Source of the DNA: Bacteroidaceae bacterium
GTDB lineage: Bacteria; Bacteroidota; Bacteroidia; Bacteroidales; Bacteroidaceae
Length of the DNA: 56,345 nucleotides
NCBI GenBank assembly: GCA_900771425.1
Contig: CAAGNV010000071.1
Location: 1-56,345 of the forward strand
Direction of reading: 5' to 3'
The translations under genes and the position numbers were made by a program. This document shows positions 25,653-34,263 of the stretch, in pieces; positions within the stretch are counted from its first letter, which is position 1, and each line of letters begins with the position of its first letter. A model generated the notes under the pieces. It did not search any database. It was not told where the DNA came from and saw only the letters and a program-made list of their open reading frames with translations.

Positions 25653-25674
25653 TTACATATTGAGTATTTCTACT

Positions 25675-28600
25675 TTACTTTCTTTCCGGCCTTATGGTTA
25701 TCACTCGGTCGAACTGTGTTGGCTTGGTCTTATACGACTCAAGAACAGACACCGCCGTGCAACCTACGCCCGTGGTAGCGTAGTCGAGGTTAAGCGTATA
25801 GCGGTCTGTCAGCGGACGGAGTTGGTATGTGTACATACTGCGAGTGAGGTTCTCCGTAGAGTATGGATAAGCGTTGAAGTTAAACGGTTGGTCCATCTCG
25901 ACCTGTACACCTGTACCTTCGCCATCGAGCAACTGCAGGTAACGTGTGTCGGTACGAAGTCCGCAGTCTTGTGGCATGATATATGGCTCGTACATGTCGG
26001 CAGCAGTAGTGCTCCATACGCCTACCTGATAACCAGTCTTGCGGTCTGGATAATTCTCTTCAGGTCCACGACCGTACCATGTGATGTGGTCGAAGCCATC
26101 TGCTATGGTAGTAGTGAATCCAAGTCGTGGCAGGAGTGAAGGCAGGTTACCCTGAGGGCAGACATGATTGGTGATCTGCATGGTTCCGTCGTCGGCAAAG
26201 CGGTAAGTATAGTCGAGTGTGAAACCAGCACGGAGTATGCCACGGATATAAGCATCGAGGTTGCCTTCGCGTGCTGCACCTACTTGTACTATCTGGCGTA
26301 CACGGACGAGAGTTTCGCTGCCGCTACGTGTGAGTTCGACGTTGACTGGTACTGCGGCTACGCGATCAAGACCACTCGTGTAGTAGAGGGTTGCCACCTG
26401 TGCGCCATAGCCTTCGGCACGACCGCCACTGACACGGAAGGAATTCCAGTTGTCAGACTCGTTCGACAGCGGTGCTCGCCATAGGTTGAAGGTAAGTGGG
26501 TCGGTCAGTACCTGACGTCCATTGACCTCTACAGACTGTAGATTACCTGTGACTTTACTGATGACATAAGCAAAGCCCTCGCCGCTGATGCGTATGAGAC
26601 TGTCTGTGTCCTCGGTAGTGAGGTTTGATGCACGGAGTGGCTTCGCCGGTGCTGGTTGGTTCCATGCCGTGAGTTCGAGCTGATCCCATGCCACTTCGTG
26701 TCCTGCCGGTGCCCATGTCTGCTCAGACGGCAGCGTGGTGCTGAGGGTGATGCGGTATTCGCGACCTGGCTGAATGACTGGTTTATGATAAGGTATGGTA
26801 ATGACTTCGCTCTGCTGTGGTGCCGTACGGAGGTCGAGCGTACCTTGTTCGAGGATATCGGCATCGGCCTGCAACTGCCAATGTATGCTATACTGACTGA
26901 GATCAGTGAAGAAGAGGCGGTTGGTCACTTCGGCTTCGCCGCTCTCGGCATCGATGAGGCGGAACGACACAGGCTGTGCAGTCCACTTCATCTGACGCAT
27001 CTCAGGCTGAGGTGTACGGTCTGGCCAGATGCTGCCATATGAGCGTGTGGTGAGTCCGTAAGTGAAGTATGTACCCTGATCGCCAGCGCGGTCGAAAGTG
27101 AGGTACAGCAACGCATCGGCAGCACTACCCTCGCCGTCGGCAAGGCAACGGTCATAGATGGCCACGTTGTCGATGTCGGCCTGAGCAGTATATACGGTGC
27201 TGGTCTCAGAGCCATGGGATGCTTCGATGCGACCTATATTGATAGAGTAAGGATAGTTGTCCATGCGCAGGACAGAAGGTTGGCGGCGGCCTCCTGGTTC
27301 AGGCAGAGTCTGTTCAGAACCAAGTTCGGTACCATCTACATAGAGGCGCATGGTCTTGCCGTCCCATGATGCCGTGACATGATGCCAACGGTCTTTCCAA
27401 TCAGATGGAAGCGGTACTTCAAGGTTGAACTGACGACCTGCATGGAGATAGAAGCGCAGACGGTCTTCACCACGCTGTACGACTCCAAACTGGGCATTGC
27501 CCTTGGTGATGTAAGGTGCACCTTCGGCTGCTCCGCTGAGTCGGCCTGGCTTGACATCGAAGCTGATGGTGAGAGCCTGTCCGTTGAGTTCCAGTTGATC
27601 CTGACGATAGACTTCGACCCATTGTTCGTGTCCGCTGAGACGAAGTACTCCCTTCTCTACCTTGGAATAGCCCATGAGGTGAACCGGAGTGTCGTAAGGT
27701 GAACTATCCTTAAGCGGACGTATGTGGTCAGTCAGACCCGGGCTGACGAAGTCCCAAATGGCTCCACCCATGAGACGCGGACTGCGACGCACGATGTCCC
27801 AATACTCATCGAGGGCACCACAGCCATTACCAGCAACGGAGATGTATTCGTCCATAAACGAAGGACGTGGGTCTTCAGACTCAGGCACCATGGCAGTGTT
27901 GACTTCCAATTCGTAAGGTGTAGGATAGCGCGGACCGATGATGTCCTCGGCCGGATGTGAATAGGCATTGCCACCATACATGAAGTAGCGAGTATGGTCA
28001 TACTTCTTGCCCTCACGTACCACTTCTGTGATGTTTGGTCCCTCACCGCTCTCGTTGCCTGCACTCCAGAAGAGGATGCATGGGTGATTGCGGTCGCGGA
28101 GTACCATCTGGCGTACTCGCTCCTGATACATCGGGAGGAATCCTTCGATGGATGAAACGTGTTCGGTAGCGTGTGCCTCGACTCCTGCCTCGTCGATGAT
28201 ATAGAGACCGTATTCGTCGGCAAGTTCAAGGTATTTGTTTACTGGTGGATAGTGTGATATACGCACGGCATTGAAGTTATGCTGCTTGAGTATCTCCATG
28301 TCACGACGTATGACTTCCTCCTTCATGACATGTCCCCACTCAGGATGCTGCATGTGGGTGTTGGTAGCATTGACCTTGATAGGTTTACCGTTCAGGTAGA
28401 AGGTCTGATGACGTATCTCAGTCTCCTTGAAACCAATGCGGCTCGGTATGCGCTGTACTGTATTGCCCTGGGCATCGATGAGTTCAAGGACGAGATTGTA
28501 GAGGTTAGGAGTCTCGCACGTCCACTTTGCAGGGTTCGACACCTTAGCCGAAAGGTTCAGTGTCTGCTTGCCGCTGCCACTTACTGCAAACTGAGCCGAC

Positions 28601-29430
28601 TTCATCTCAGATACCTTATTACCCTTGGAATCGGAGAGTGTGGCACGAACGGAATATGATGCTGATGGCACGTCGTAGCTCTTCACATCGACAGCCACAC
28701 GCAGGTCGGCATCACGGAACTGGTCGTCCAAGTCAGTCGTTACATACCAGTCGAACAAGCGTGTCTTCGGAGTAGCATAAAGCGTCACATCGTCGAAGAT
28801 ACCGGCAAGGCGCCAATAGTCCTGACCTTCGAGATAATAGCCGTCGCTATACTTCACGACCCATACGGCAATGGTGTTCTTGCCAGCCTTGAGGTATTTT
28901 GTCACATCATATTCAGCTGGTTCCTGACCACCTTCGTTATAACCAACCTCCTGACCGTTAATCCATACGAAAGATGCACTCTGAGCCTTTTCCAATCGGA
29001 GGAACACCTGCTGTCCCTTCCAGTCAGAAGGCAAGTTGAAAGTACGGCGGTATGCGCCTGTAGGATTGTACTCACGCGGAACATAAGGCGGATTGGCACG
29101 GAACGGAGCAGCAACATTGCGGAATATAGGATCGCCGAAACCCTCCATCTCCCAGTTGCTTGGGACTGTTATCTTGTTCCATTTGCCGTCATTGAAATTC
29201 AACTTGAAGAAGTCTGAAGGAATGCCTTCGGGAGTCTCGGCAAAGAAGAACTTCCACGTTCCATTAAGTGATAGGTGGTTGTCGGCAAGATAATAGGCGT
29301 GACCCTCCTCTTGATTGAGTTCGTAAACACTCAAGTCCTCAATGTACTTATACACATTGTCGAGGAACTGGGCTTTTGCCGACAGCGAAGACAAGGCGAT
29401 GAAGCCTGCGGTAATAATACTTTTTGTCAT
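25675..29430 (-). CDS. Exported GH2 beta-galactosidase with inserted LamG domain
   Basis: A 1251-residue secreted or periplasmic glycoside hydrolase of family 2, LacZ type. Order: signal peptide cut near AKA-QF (20/21), GH2 sugar-binding domain (about 45-220), Ig-like domain (225-335), catalytic barrel from 340, with acid/base Glu460 in FWSAGNESGEG and nucleophile Glu528 in SFMDEYISVAGNG. A LamG-like jelly roll (about 605-765, WHHVTASWDGKTMRLYVDG and IDNVAIYDRCL) is inserted between GGAIWDFVSPGL and GSIWPDRTPQPEM, inside the last barrel loop. Then come the domain-4 region and the large C-terminal beta-galactosidase domain (about 970-1250). The LamG insert probably binds polysaccharide. It is transcribed alone, with promoter and terminator. 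Confidence 0.93.
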   Translation of the reverse strand: MTKSIITAGFIALSSLSAKAQFLDNVYKYIEDLSVYELNQEEGHAYYLADNHLSLNGTWKFFFAETPEGIPSDFFKLNFNDGKWNKITVPSNWEMEGFGDPIFRNVAAPFRANPPYVPREYNPTGAYRRTFNLPSDWKGQQVFLRLEKAQSASFVWINGQEVGYNEGGQEPAEYDVTKYLKAGKNTIAVWVVKYSDGYYLEGQDYWRLAGIFDDVTLYATPKTRLFDWYVTTDLDDQFRDADLRVAVDVKSYDVPSASYSVRATLSDSKGNKVSEMKSAQFAVSGSGKQTLNLSAKVSNPAKWTCETPNLYNLVLELIDAQGNTVQRIPSRIGFKETEIRHQTFYLNGKPIKVNATNTHMQHPEWGHVMKEEVIRRDMEILKQHNFNAVRISHYPPVNKYLELADEYGLYIIDEAGVEAHATEHVSSIEGFLPMYQERVRQMVLRDRNHPCILFWSAGNESGEGPNITEVVREGKKYDHTRYFMYGGNAYSHPAEDIIGPRYPTPYELEVNTAMVPESEDPRPSFMDEYISVAGNGCGALDEYWDIVRRSPRLMGGAIWDFVSPGLTDHIRPLKDSSPYDTPVHLMGYSKVEKGVLRLSGHEQWVEVYRQDQLELNGQALTISFDVKPGRLSGAAEGAPYITKGNAQFGVVQRGEDRLRFYLHAGRQFNLEVPLPSDWKDRWHHVTASWDGKTMRLYVDGTELGSEQTLPEPGGRRQPSVLRMDNYPYSINIGRIEASHGSETSTVYTAQADIDNVAIYDRCLADGEGSAADALLYLTFDRAGDQGTYFTYGLTTRSYGSIWPDRTPQPEMRQMKWTAQPVSFRLIDAESGEAEVTNRLFFTDLSQYSIHWQLQADADILEQGTLDLRTAPQQSEVITIPYHKPVIQPGREYRITLSTTLPSEQTWAPAGHEVAWDQLELTAWNQPAPAKPLRASNLTTEDTDSLIRISGEGFAYVISKVTGNLQSVEVNGRQVLTDPLTFNLWRAPLSNESDNWNSFRVSGGRAEGYGAQVATLYYTSGLDRVAAVPVNVELTRSGSETLVRVRQIVQVGAAREGNLDAYIRGILRAGFTLDYTYRFADDGTMQITNHVCPQGNLPSLLPRLGFTTTIADGFDHITWYGRGPEENYPDRKTGYQVGVWSTTAADMYEPYIMPQDCGLRTDTRYLQLLDGEGTGVQVEMDQPFNFNAYPYSTENLTRSMYTYQLRPLTDRYTLNLDYATTGVGCTAVSVLESYKTKPTQFDRVITIRPERK

Positions 29431-29539
29431 GATTGGTTTGGATAGTTAGTTTCAGCATTTATTATTTGCTGGATTGAATTTTGTATTGCGTATTTTGTTA
29501 TTCGTATTTAACAGTTCTTTGTATCGACCTTACAAGATG

Positions 29540-29573
29540 CAAAGGTAAGAATAATTGTTTAAACAATAGCAAA
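29540..29573 (-). promoter_or_regulatory. Promoter of the GH2 gene
   Basis: Minus-strand TTTG (29570-29573) and TACCTTTG (29540-29547) with a 22-bp spacer, giving a leader of about 100 nt. Confidence 0.65.
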
Positions 29574-29667
29574 TTATCGGAGAAAAAATGATGTAATATG
29601 TGCTTTCATTTCACAAATGCAGCAAACAGATATATCTGGCACATCAAATAACTATTTCAAAGAAGTA

Positions 29668-29799
29668 GTGGGGTTTCGTGTCCGAAGCAGTGGGTTTTCA
29701 ACACCGAAGGACCACTCCTTCGAGGCTGAAGAACCACTCCTTCGGGGTCGAACGTGCTCTTCTTCGGGGTCGAACATATGGACGACTTATCACGACCAC
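29668..29799. repeat. 22-bp-phased palindromic array f (core TTCGNNNNCGAA)
   Basis: Six 22-bp steps start at 29668, 29690, 29712, 29734, 29756 and 29778. Cores include TTCGTGTCCGAA in the first, CTTCGAGGCTGAAG in the third and TTCGGGGTCGAA in the fourth and fifth. The flanks change from GTGGG (units 1-2) to CCACTC (units 3-4). The core is the same type as arrays a and c. It lies beyond the GH2 promoter. Confidence 0.8.
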
Positions 29800-29879
29800 C
29801 TATATGATAATACCGCCGTCGAAACATATATTCAATAATGTGACGGTGTTTTAGGCTCCACATCAAGTCGCTTTCGGTA

Positions 29880-30626
29880 CTAATACACAAACTTCTCTGC
29901 CTCGGCAATACTATCGATTTTGCCTACATCGAGCAAGCGCAAGTCGGTACGTAAGTCGCACTTGATGCATACCTTGTCGCAAATGCTGAGATAGAAATCT
30001 ATGATGGAGAATTTACCGTTCCAACTTTCCATCAGCGGAAGCAGTTGCGGCGAAACGACCTGTATGCCGGAATAAGCATACATGCGGCAAGCACCGACAT
30101 TAAGGCTGCTGTATGGCGACTTTACCTCACCCGTCTCAATGTTCGTCCATCCAACCAAGCGGTCGGAATCGTCAAACAGCAAGTAACGCTTCGTCTTGCG
30201 TTCACTCACCAACATAGTGACTAACGCATCTGTGTCGGCAACATGACCGTTGTAGAAATCAGCCAAGTCGATGTTACTCAGTATATCCACGTTATGCACC
30301 AGCACAGGTTCATCGTTTCCGAACAAAGGCAATGCCTTCTTCAGACCTCCACCTGTCTCAAGTAGTTGGTCGCGCTCATCGCTGAACTTGATGTCACACC
30401 CCTGCCCTGTATATTCAGATGCTATATAGTCGATAATCTGCTGGCCGAAGTGATGTATATTGATTACTACGTTCAGCAATTCTGTCTCATTCACCGATGC
30501 CTTGAGTTTGTCAATGAGCAGTCCCAGCAAAGGTTTTCCACCAACCGGCACCAATGCCTTTGGCATATTATCAGTCAGCGGTTTGAGTCGCGTCCCCAAT
30601 CCCGCTGCAAATATCATTACGTTCAT
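29880..30626 (-). CDS. Sugar nucleotidyltransferase (NTP_transferase family)
   Basis: A 248-residue single-domain nucleotidyltransferase that activates a sugar 1-phosphate to an NDP-sugar. It starts MNVMIFAAGLGTRLKPLTDNMPKALVPVGGKPLL, carrying the nucleotide-binding GxGTR and the PKAL/V-GKP signature. VLVHNVDILSNID holds the metal-binding Asp (usual D-D reads V-D). It is closest in layout to the short MurU/HddC-like enzymes, so MurNAc-1-P or a heptose-1-P are possible substrates. The ATG at 30626 is chosen because it begins the Rossmann strand directly; the longer frame overlaps the upstream tRNA terminator. It lies downstream of two tRNA genes. Confidence 0.85.
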   Translation of the reverse strand: MNVMIFAAGLGTRLKPLTDNMPKALVPVGGKPLLGLLIDKLKASVNETELLNVVINIHHFGQQIIDYIASEYTGQGCDIKFSDERDQLLETGGGLKKALPLFGNDEPVLVHNVDILSNIDLADFYNGHVADTDALVTMLVSERKTKRYLLFDDSDRLVGWTNIETGEVKSPYSSLNVGACRMYAYSGIQVVSPQLLPLMESWNGKFSIIDFYLSICDKVCIKCDLRTDLRLLDVGKIDSIAEAEKFVY

Positions 30627-30645
30627 ATTAATCAAGAAGTTATAT

Positions 30646-30691
30646 AAAAACGAAAAGACAGCAAAACTCATTAATATCGAGTTCTGCTGTC
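30646..30691 (-). terminator. Terminator after tRNA-Ser/tRNA-Glu
   Basis: On the minus strand 679-691 pairs with 657-669 (GAGTTCTGCTGTC against GACAGCAAAACTC, counted from 30000), followed by TTTTCGTTTTT, 10 bp past tRNA-Glu. Confidence 0.75.
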
Positions 30692-30700
30692 CTCAAGTTG

Positions 30701-30772
30701 TAGCGCCTACGAGAATCGAACTCGTGTTCCATGCGTGAGAGGCATGTGTCCTAGCCGCTAGACGAAAGCGCC
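30701..30772 (-). tRNA. tRNA-Glu (anticodon CTC)
   Basis: Cloverleaf on the minus strand: acceptor GGCGCTT/AGGCGCT with two wobbles, D arm GTCT/GGAC, anticodon stem CATGC/GCATG with loop CTCTCAC (anticodon CTC), T arm ACGAG TTCGATT CTCGT, discriminator A. The pattern TTTCGTCTAG is typical of Glu tRNAs. CCA is not encoded. Confidence 0.9.
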
Positions 30773-30841
30773 ATCGTAAAGACATACTGGAGAAGAACGT
30801 TCGGCTGTGTGTGGTCTTTCCTGCTGACAACTGAATCTTCG

Positions 30842-30928
30842 CGGAAGGAGGGGGATTCGAACCCCCGGTACGGTTACCCGCACGGCAGTTTAGCAAACTG
30901 CTGGTTTCAGCCACTCACCCATCCTTCC
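30842..30928 (-). tRNA. tRNA-Ser (anticodon GCT)
   Basis: 87 nt with a long variable arm: acceptor GGAAGGA/TCCTTCC, anticodon stem GCAGT/ACTGC with loop TTGCTAA (anticodon GCT), variable arm CGTGCGGGTAACCGTAC, T arm GGGGG TTCGAAT CCCCC, discriminator G. It is 69 bp upstream of tRNA-Glu on the same strand, probably one transcript. Confidence 0.95.
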
Positions 30929-31065
30929 AGAGAAGTATTTTCAGAGTTGTCTGAAGTTGTCAGAATTCTATGTCTTTTGCTTTGATTCGAGGGTTTCCTC
31001 TCCGAAAGCGAGTGCAAAAGTAGATATTTTTTGTTGATTGACCAAACTTTTTGCTAAAAAAATTA

Positions 31066-31073
31066 TACCTTTG
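31066..31073 (+). promoter_or_regulatory. -7 box (TACCTTTG) of the cupin-GNAT gene
   Basis: TACCTTTG followed by CAG lies 17 bp before the ATG at 31091. A -33 element at proper spacing is not clear. Confidence 0.6.
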
Positions 31074-31090
31074 CAGTAAATAATTCAAAT

Positions 31091-32449
31091 ATGGAGCGAA
31101 TATATCGTAATTTACTGCCGCGTGAAAGCAGGATTATATCTGCACACACCGTATGCGATGACCGTGGAAACTTGTGTATTGCCGACGATGAGATGATGCC
31201 GTTTAAGGTAAAACGCACGTTCTGGATTTACGGTGTACCCGACGGCAAGGCACGTGGCGGTCATGCCCACAGGGAATGCGCGGAACTCATATTTCCACTA
31301 TCAGGCGGATTCGACATCATGGTTGACGACGGAAAGCAAGTGCAGAACTTCACCATGTCAAAGCCCGACGAAGGTATATACATCGGACCTTACGTGTGGT
31401 GCGAACTGACCAACTTCAAACCAGGCACGGTCTGTATCGTATTTGCCTCACACCCGTACATGAGCGAGGGTTACATCAATGACTACGAATCGTTCAAGGA
31501 CACAAAGATCACCGTACACCGTTACACGAAGGAGCAAGCAGCGGCTTGGGACAAGTTCATCGACCAAGCCGGCAACGGCACATTCCTGCTGAAACGCCGT
31601 TTTATGGATTATCACAGCGACCGCTTCACTGATGCGTCGATGATGTACTACAACGAGAAAGGCAGCCTCATAGCCCTCCTGCCCGCCAATTACGACGACA
31701 AGAGCGCAACAATATGGTCGCACCAGGGTCTGACCTACGGCGGACTGATCATGACAAAAGAAATCAGCGCCGTACAGGTTGGCGAGATATTCAAACTCTC
31801 GATGGACTATTACCAGAAGATGGGTGCACAGCGCATCATATATAAGCCTATACCTTATATATATAATAATGTGCCAGGCGAAGACGACCTCTACTGGCTA
31901 TTCCGCTTCGGTGCACGACTCAAGAGCCGAGGACTCTCGCAGACCGTACAGTTGCAGCAACCAATCAAGCTGAAGGAATCACGCAAGAGCGGAATACGCA
32001 AGGCAGAGAAGACAGGCATCGTCGTTGAACGATCAACCGACGTAGCTTCGTTCTGGAACATACTTGAACAGACATTGCTCGAATGCCACGGCGTGAGACC
32101 AGTGCACTCCATTGCAGAACTGGAATTGCTAATGAGCCGATTCCCTAATGAGATAAAACTATACGTTGCCCGCCTCGACGAAAAGATATTGGCCGGCAGC
32201 CTCGTCTTCGACTGTGGCAAGGTGGTACACACGCAATATCTCGCCGCATCTGTCGAGGGAAAGCAACTGGGAGCACTCGACTTGATAATCAATCAGCTCA
32301 TTACCAAAGAGTATGCCGACCGCGAATATCTTGATTTCGGCATATCGACCGAAGAAGGAGGAAAAGTGCTGAACGAAGGGCTTACATTCCAAAAAGAGAC
32401 TTTCGGAGGTCACGGTGTGAGCTATGACGCATGGGAGTTGGAGTTATAA
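31091..32449 (+). CDS. Fusion: FdtA/QdtA-like sugar ketoisomerase cupin + FemAB/GNAT-like acyltransferase
   Basis: 452 residues joining two domains. Residues 1-140 are a cupin of the WxcM/FdtA/QdtA type, dTDP-4-keto-6-deoxyhexose 3,4-ketoisomerases; the active-site pattern is ARGGHAHRECAELIFPLSGGF with H58 and H60. Residues about 150-452 form a FemAB/GNAT-like acyltransferase (ALLPANYDDKSATIWSHQGLTYGG, KYxSRGLSQTVQL-type basic helix KSGIRKAEKTGI, LDFGISTEEGGKVLNEGLTFQKETFGG). Together they suggest synthesis of an acylated amino sugar for a surface glycan: isomerisation of a keto sugar and N-acylation. The aminotransferase that would act between the two steps is not in the window. It begins a plus-strand pair with the Spy-like gene. 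Confidence 0.85.
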   Translation: MERIYRNLLPRESRIISAHTVCDDRGNLCIADDEMMPFKVKRTFWIYGVPDGKARGGHAHRECAELIFPLSGGFDIMVDDGKQVQNFTMSKPDEGIYIGPYVWCELTNFKPGTVCIVFASHPYMSEGYINDYESFKDTKITVHRYTKEQAAAWDKFIDQAGNGTFLLKRRFMDYHSDRFTDASMMYYNEKGSLIALLPANYDDKSATIWSHQGLTYGGLIMTKEISAVQVGEIFKLSMDYYQKMGAQRIIYKPIPYIYNNVPGEDDLYWLFRFGARLKSRGLSQTVQLQQPIKLKESRKSGIRKAEKTGIVVERSTDVASFWNILEQTLLECHGVRPVHSIAELELLMSRFPNEIKLYVARLDEKILAGSLVFDCGKVVHTQYLAASVEGKQLGALDLIINQLITKEYADREYLDFGISTEEGGKVLNEGLTFQKETFGGHGVSYDAWELEL

Positions 32450-32549
32450 CGCATTTATTGTTGTTTCATCAATTAAACCTTTTCGCCCATTACAAGTCAT
32501 AGATATTGAACGTAGAAACATTTATCACTAACAAATAAATTAAACATTC

Positions 32550-33119
32550 ATGAAAAAACTACTGACTTTAGCATTGGTTACACTCATGGCTTTGAGTGCC
32601 ACTGCACAGAACAATTTCCAAGGTCGTATGGAACGCCAGAGCCGTGCTGACCGTACAGAAGCAATCAACAAGCAAGCTACAAGCATGGCAAAAGACTTGA
32701 AGTTGAAGAAAGAAAACAAGGACATGTTCATTGCCCTCTTCCTTGAATGGCAAGGCGCACGTTTCAATGCCATCAACCCACAAGGCGGTGACCAGGAAGC
32801 AGAAGAAGCAACAGCAACTGTTGACTACAAGGAAATGACAGACGAAGTTGCAAAGGACTTAGTAACAAAGAACTTCGAACGTCAGGAAAAGCAACTGGCT
32901 GTTGACAAGGAATTCTACAACAAGTTCCTCGACATTCTCACACCAGTTCAGGCTGCACAGGTTATGCTCGAAACACGCGGTGTTGAAGTTCCAAGCTCTG
33001 CCATGGGCGCAGGTATGATGCGTCGTATGGCCGGCGGCATGGGCGGCGGCATGATGCCTCCTATGGGTGGCATGGGCGGCATGGGCGGCGGCATGATGCC
33101 TATGATGGGCGGATTCTAA
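32550..33119 (+). CDS. Exported Spy/CpxP-like protein with Gly-Met-rich tail
   Basis: A 189-residue secreted protein: signal peptide MKKLLTLALVTLMALSATAQ, then a helical region rich in charged residues (MERQSRADRTEAINKQATSMAKDLKLKKENKDMFIALFLEW, then EFYNKFLDILTPVQAAQVML) resembling Spy/CpxP-type periplasmic chaperones or metal-binding proteins with their LTxxQ-like turn (LTPVQ). The last 38 residues are almost only Gly, Met and Pro (GGMGGGMMPPMGGMGG). Met-rich tails can bind copper or silver ions, but no metal role is shown here. A similar tail ends the carboxylesterase at 52035. A terminator follows at once. Confidence 0.7.
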   Translation: MKKLLTLALVTLMALSATAQNNFQGRMERQSRADRTEAINKQATSMAKDLKLKKENKDMFIALFLEWQGARFNAINPQGGDQEAEEATATVDYKEMTDEVAKDLVTKNFERQEKQLAVDKEFYNKFLDILTPVQAAQVMLETRGVEVPSSAMGAGMMRRMAGGMGGGMMPPMGGMGGMGGGMMPMMGGF

Positions 33120-33159
33120 ACCAGCCACAGCCACGGATAATAACATCATACTAAATTAG

Positions 33160-33204
33160 GTAGGAGGCAAATGCTAATCACACGGCATTTACCTCCTACT
33201 TTCA
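33160..33204 (+). terminator. Terminator of the Spy-like gene
   Basis: GTAGGAGGCAAATGC (33160-33174) pairs with GCATTTACCTCCTAC (33185-33199), 14 of 15 positions, followed by TTTC. Confidence 0.75.
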
Positions 33205-33255
33205 TCTGCAACACTTCCAAAAGGCAAGTAGAGAAAGAGTAACCGCTATTCAAAC

Positions 33256-33302
33256 TAAAAAGAGAGAGTCACATCATAGTGTTGATGTGGCTCTCTCTTT
33301 TG
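33256..33302 (-). terminator. Terminator between convergent genes, serving the CMD-family gene
   Basis: A long hairpin pairs AAAGAGAGAG.CACATCA (258-275) with TGATGTG.CTCTCTCTTT (284-301, counted from 33000). A- and T-runs on both ends let it act in both directions. Confidence 0.75.
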
Positions 33303-33338
33303 TTACTTTGAAACTTAACACGCGTAAGTCGTCGCGTA

Positions 33339-34121
33339 TTACATTACTCGCTCGTTGTAAACGTCGTTGATGACTGCAAGTGCGTTGCGTGTACGTGGGA
33401 AACCAATCCAAGGAAGTACTGCGGTAGCAGAAGCAACCATTTCCTCCAGACTGATATGCAGGCTCTTGCAAGCTTTGGCATGTGTCACGAGCTGTGCGTC
33501 GCATCCACCCATCGAAGCAAGGATACAGAATGTGATAAGTTCACGGTGCTGCATGTCGATACCATTGCGTGAATAGAATTGTCCATAGCAATACGAGATA
33601 AGGAATTCGATGATGTGCTCCTGTCCCTTTGGCGACGTAGCCAGCATGTTATCGACTGTTCCTTCGCCGAATGTAGCGTCAACCAATTCCTTGCCACGCT
33701 CGAAACTTTGTTCCTTGGTAACGGTATTCTGAGGGTCGAGAGGAAGGCGGATGCCGTTGTTCTCGAAGATGTCATTCATCAGCAAGGTGTATTCTACCAC
33801 CTGAGCAGCACCTACGTATGGGTATGCCTGATATACTATTTCGCGAATCTCGCGAGGCTTTACGCCTACATTGAGGCATGCATCGACATACATCTTAAAC
33901 TCATTGATGGCATTGCATCCGATGGTCGAAGCGAGAATGCACATCACGCGTGTCTTCTCCATCACGTTGGCATCTGTCTTGCAAAGTGTGTCGTCGAAGG
34001 CAAAGTTGTCAACTATTTCAGTAAGTTCTGGATCGCTGCGCAGTGTGTTGATAAGTGTTCTTGACGAGAACAGTTTCTTTATCTCCTCATGTGCGCGCTT
34101 GGTAATTTTTACTTCTTTCAT
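33339..34121 (-). CDS. Carboxymuconolactone-decarboxylase-family protein, tandem domains
   Basis: A 260-residue cytoplasmic protein with two CMD/AhpD-like all-helical repeats (about 45-125 and 165-250): RVMCILASTIGCNAINEFKMYVDACLNVGVKPREIREIVYQAYPYVGAAQVVE, and RELITFCILASMGGCDAQLVTHAKACKSLHISLEEMVASATAVLPWIGFPR. The AhpD redox CxxC is missing in both, so an alkylhydroperoxidase role is unlikely; the helix pattern is that of the gamma-CMD branch, whose substrates in Bacteroidetes are unknown. It is monocistronic, with a promoter at 34160-34167 and a terminator on its 3' side. Confidence 0.8.
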   Translation of the reverse strand: MKEVKITKRAHEEIKKLFSSRTLINTLRSDPELTEIVDNFAFDDTLCKTDANVMEKTRVMCILASTIGCNAINEFKMYVDACLNVGVKPREIREIVYQAYPYVGAAQVVEYTLLMNDIFENNGIRLPLDPQNTVTKEQSFERGKELVDATFGEGTVDNMLATSPKGQEHIIEFLISYCYGQFYSRNGIDMQHRELITFCILASMGGCDAQLVTHAKACKSLHISLEEMVASATAVLPWIGFPRTRNALAVINDVYNERVM

Positions 34122-34159
34122 ATCTTTTCGTTTATTGTTGTATTAATCGTGAACATCTG

Positions 34160-34167
34160 CAAAGATA
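34160..34167 (-). promoter_or_regulatory. -7 box (TATCTTTG) of the CMD-family gene
   Basis: Minus-strand TATCTTTG followed by CAG, with CTTG about 20 bp upstream, 38 bp before the ATG. Confidence 0.65.
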
Positions 34168-34263
34168 ACGAATATTTGCTATTCGGCAAGTAAAAAAGCG
34201 AAATAATTGCAATATTTAAGATTTATTAAAGGGCTTATGCTCATGAATTCCACGACAGGCGAG

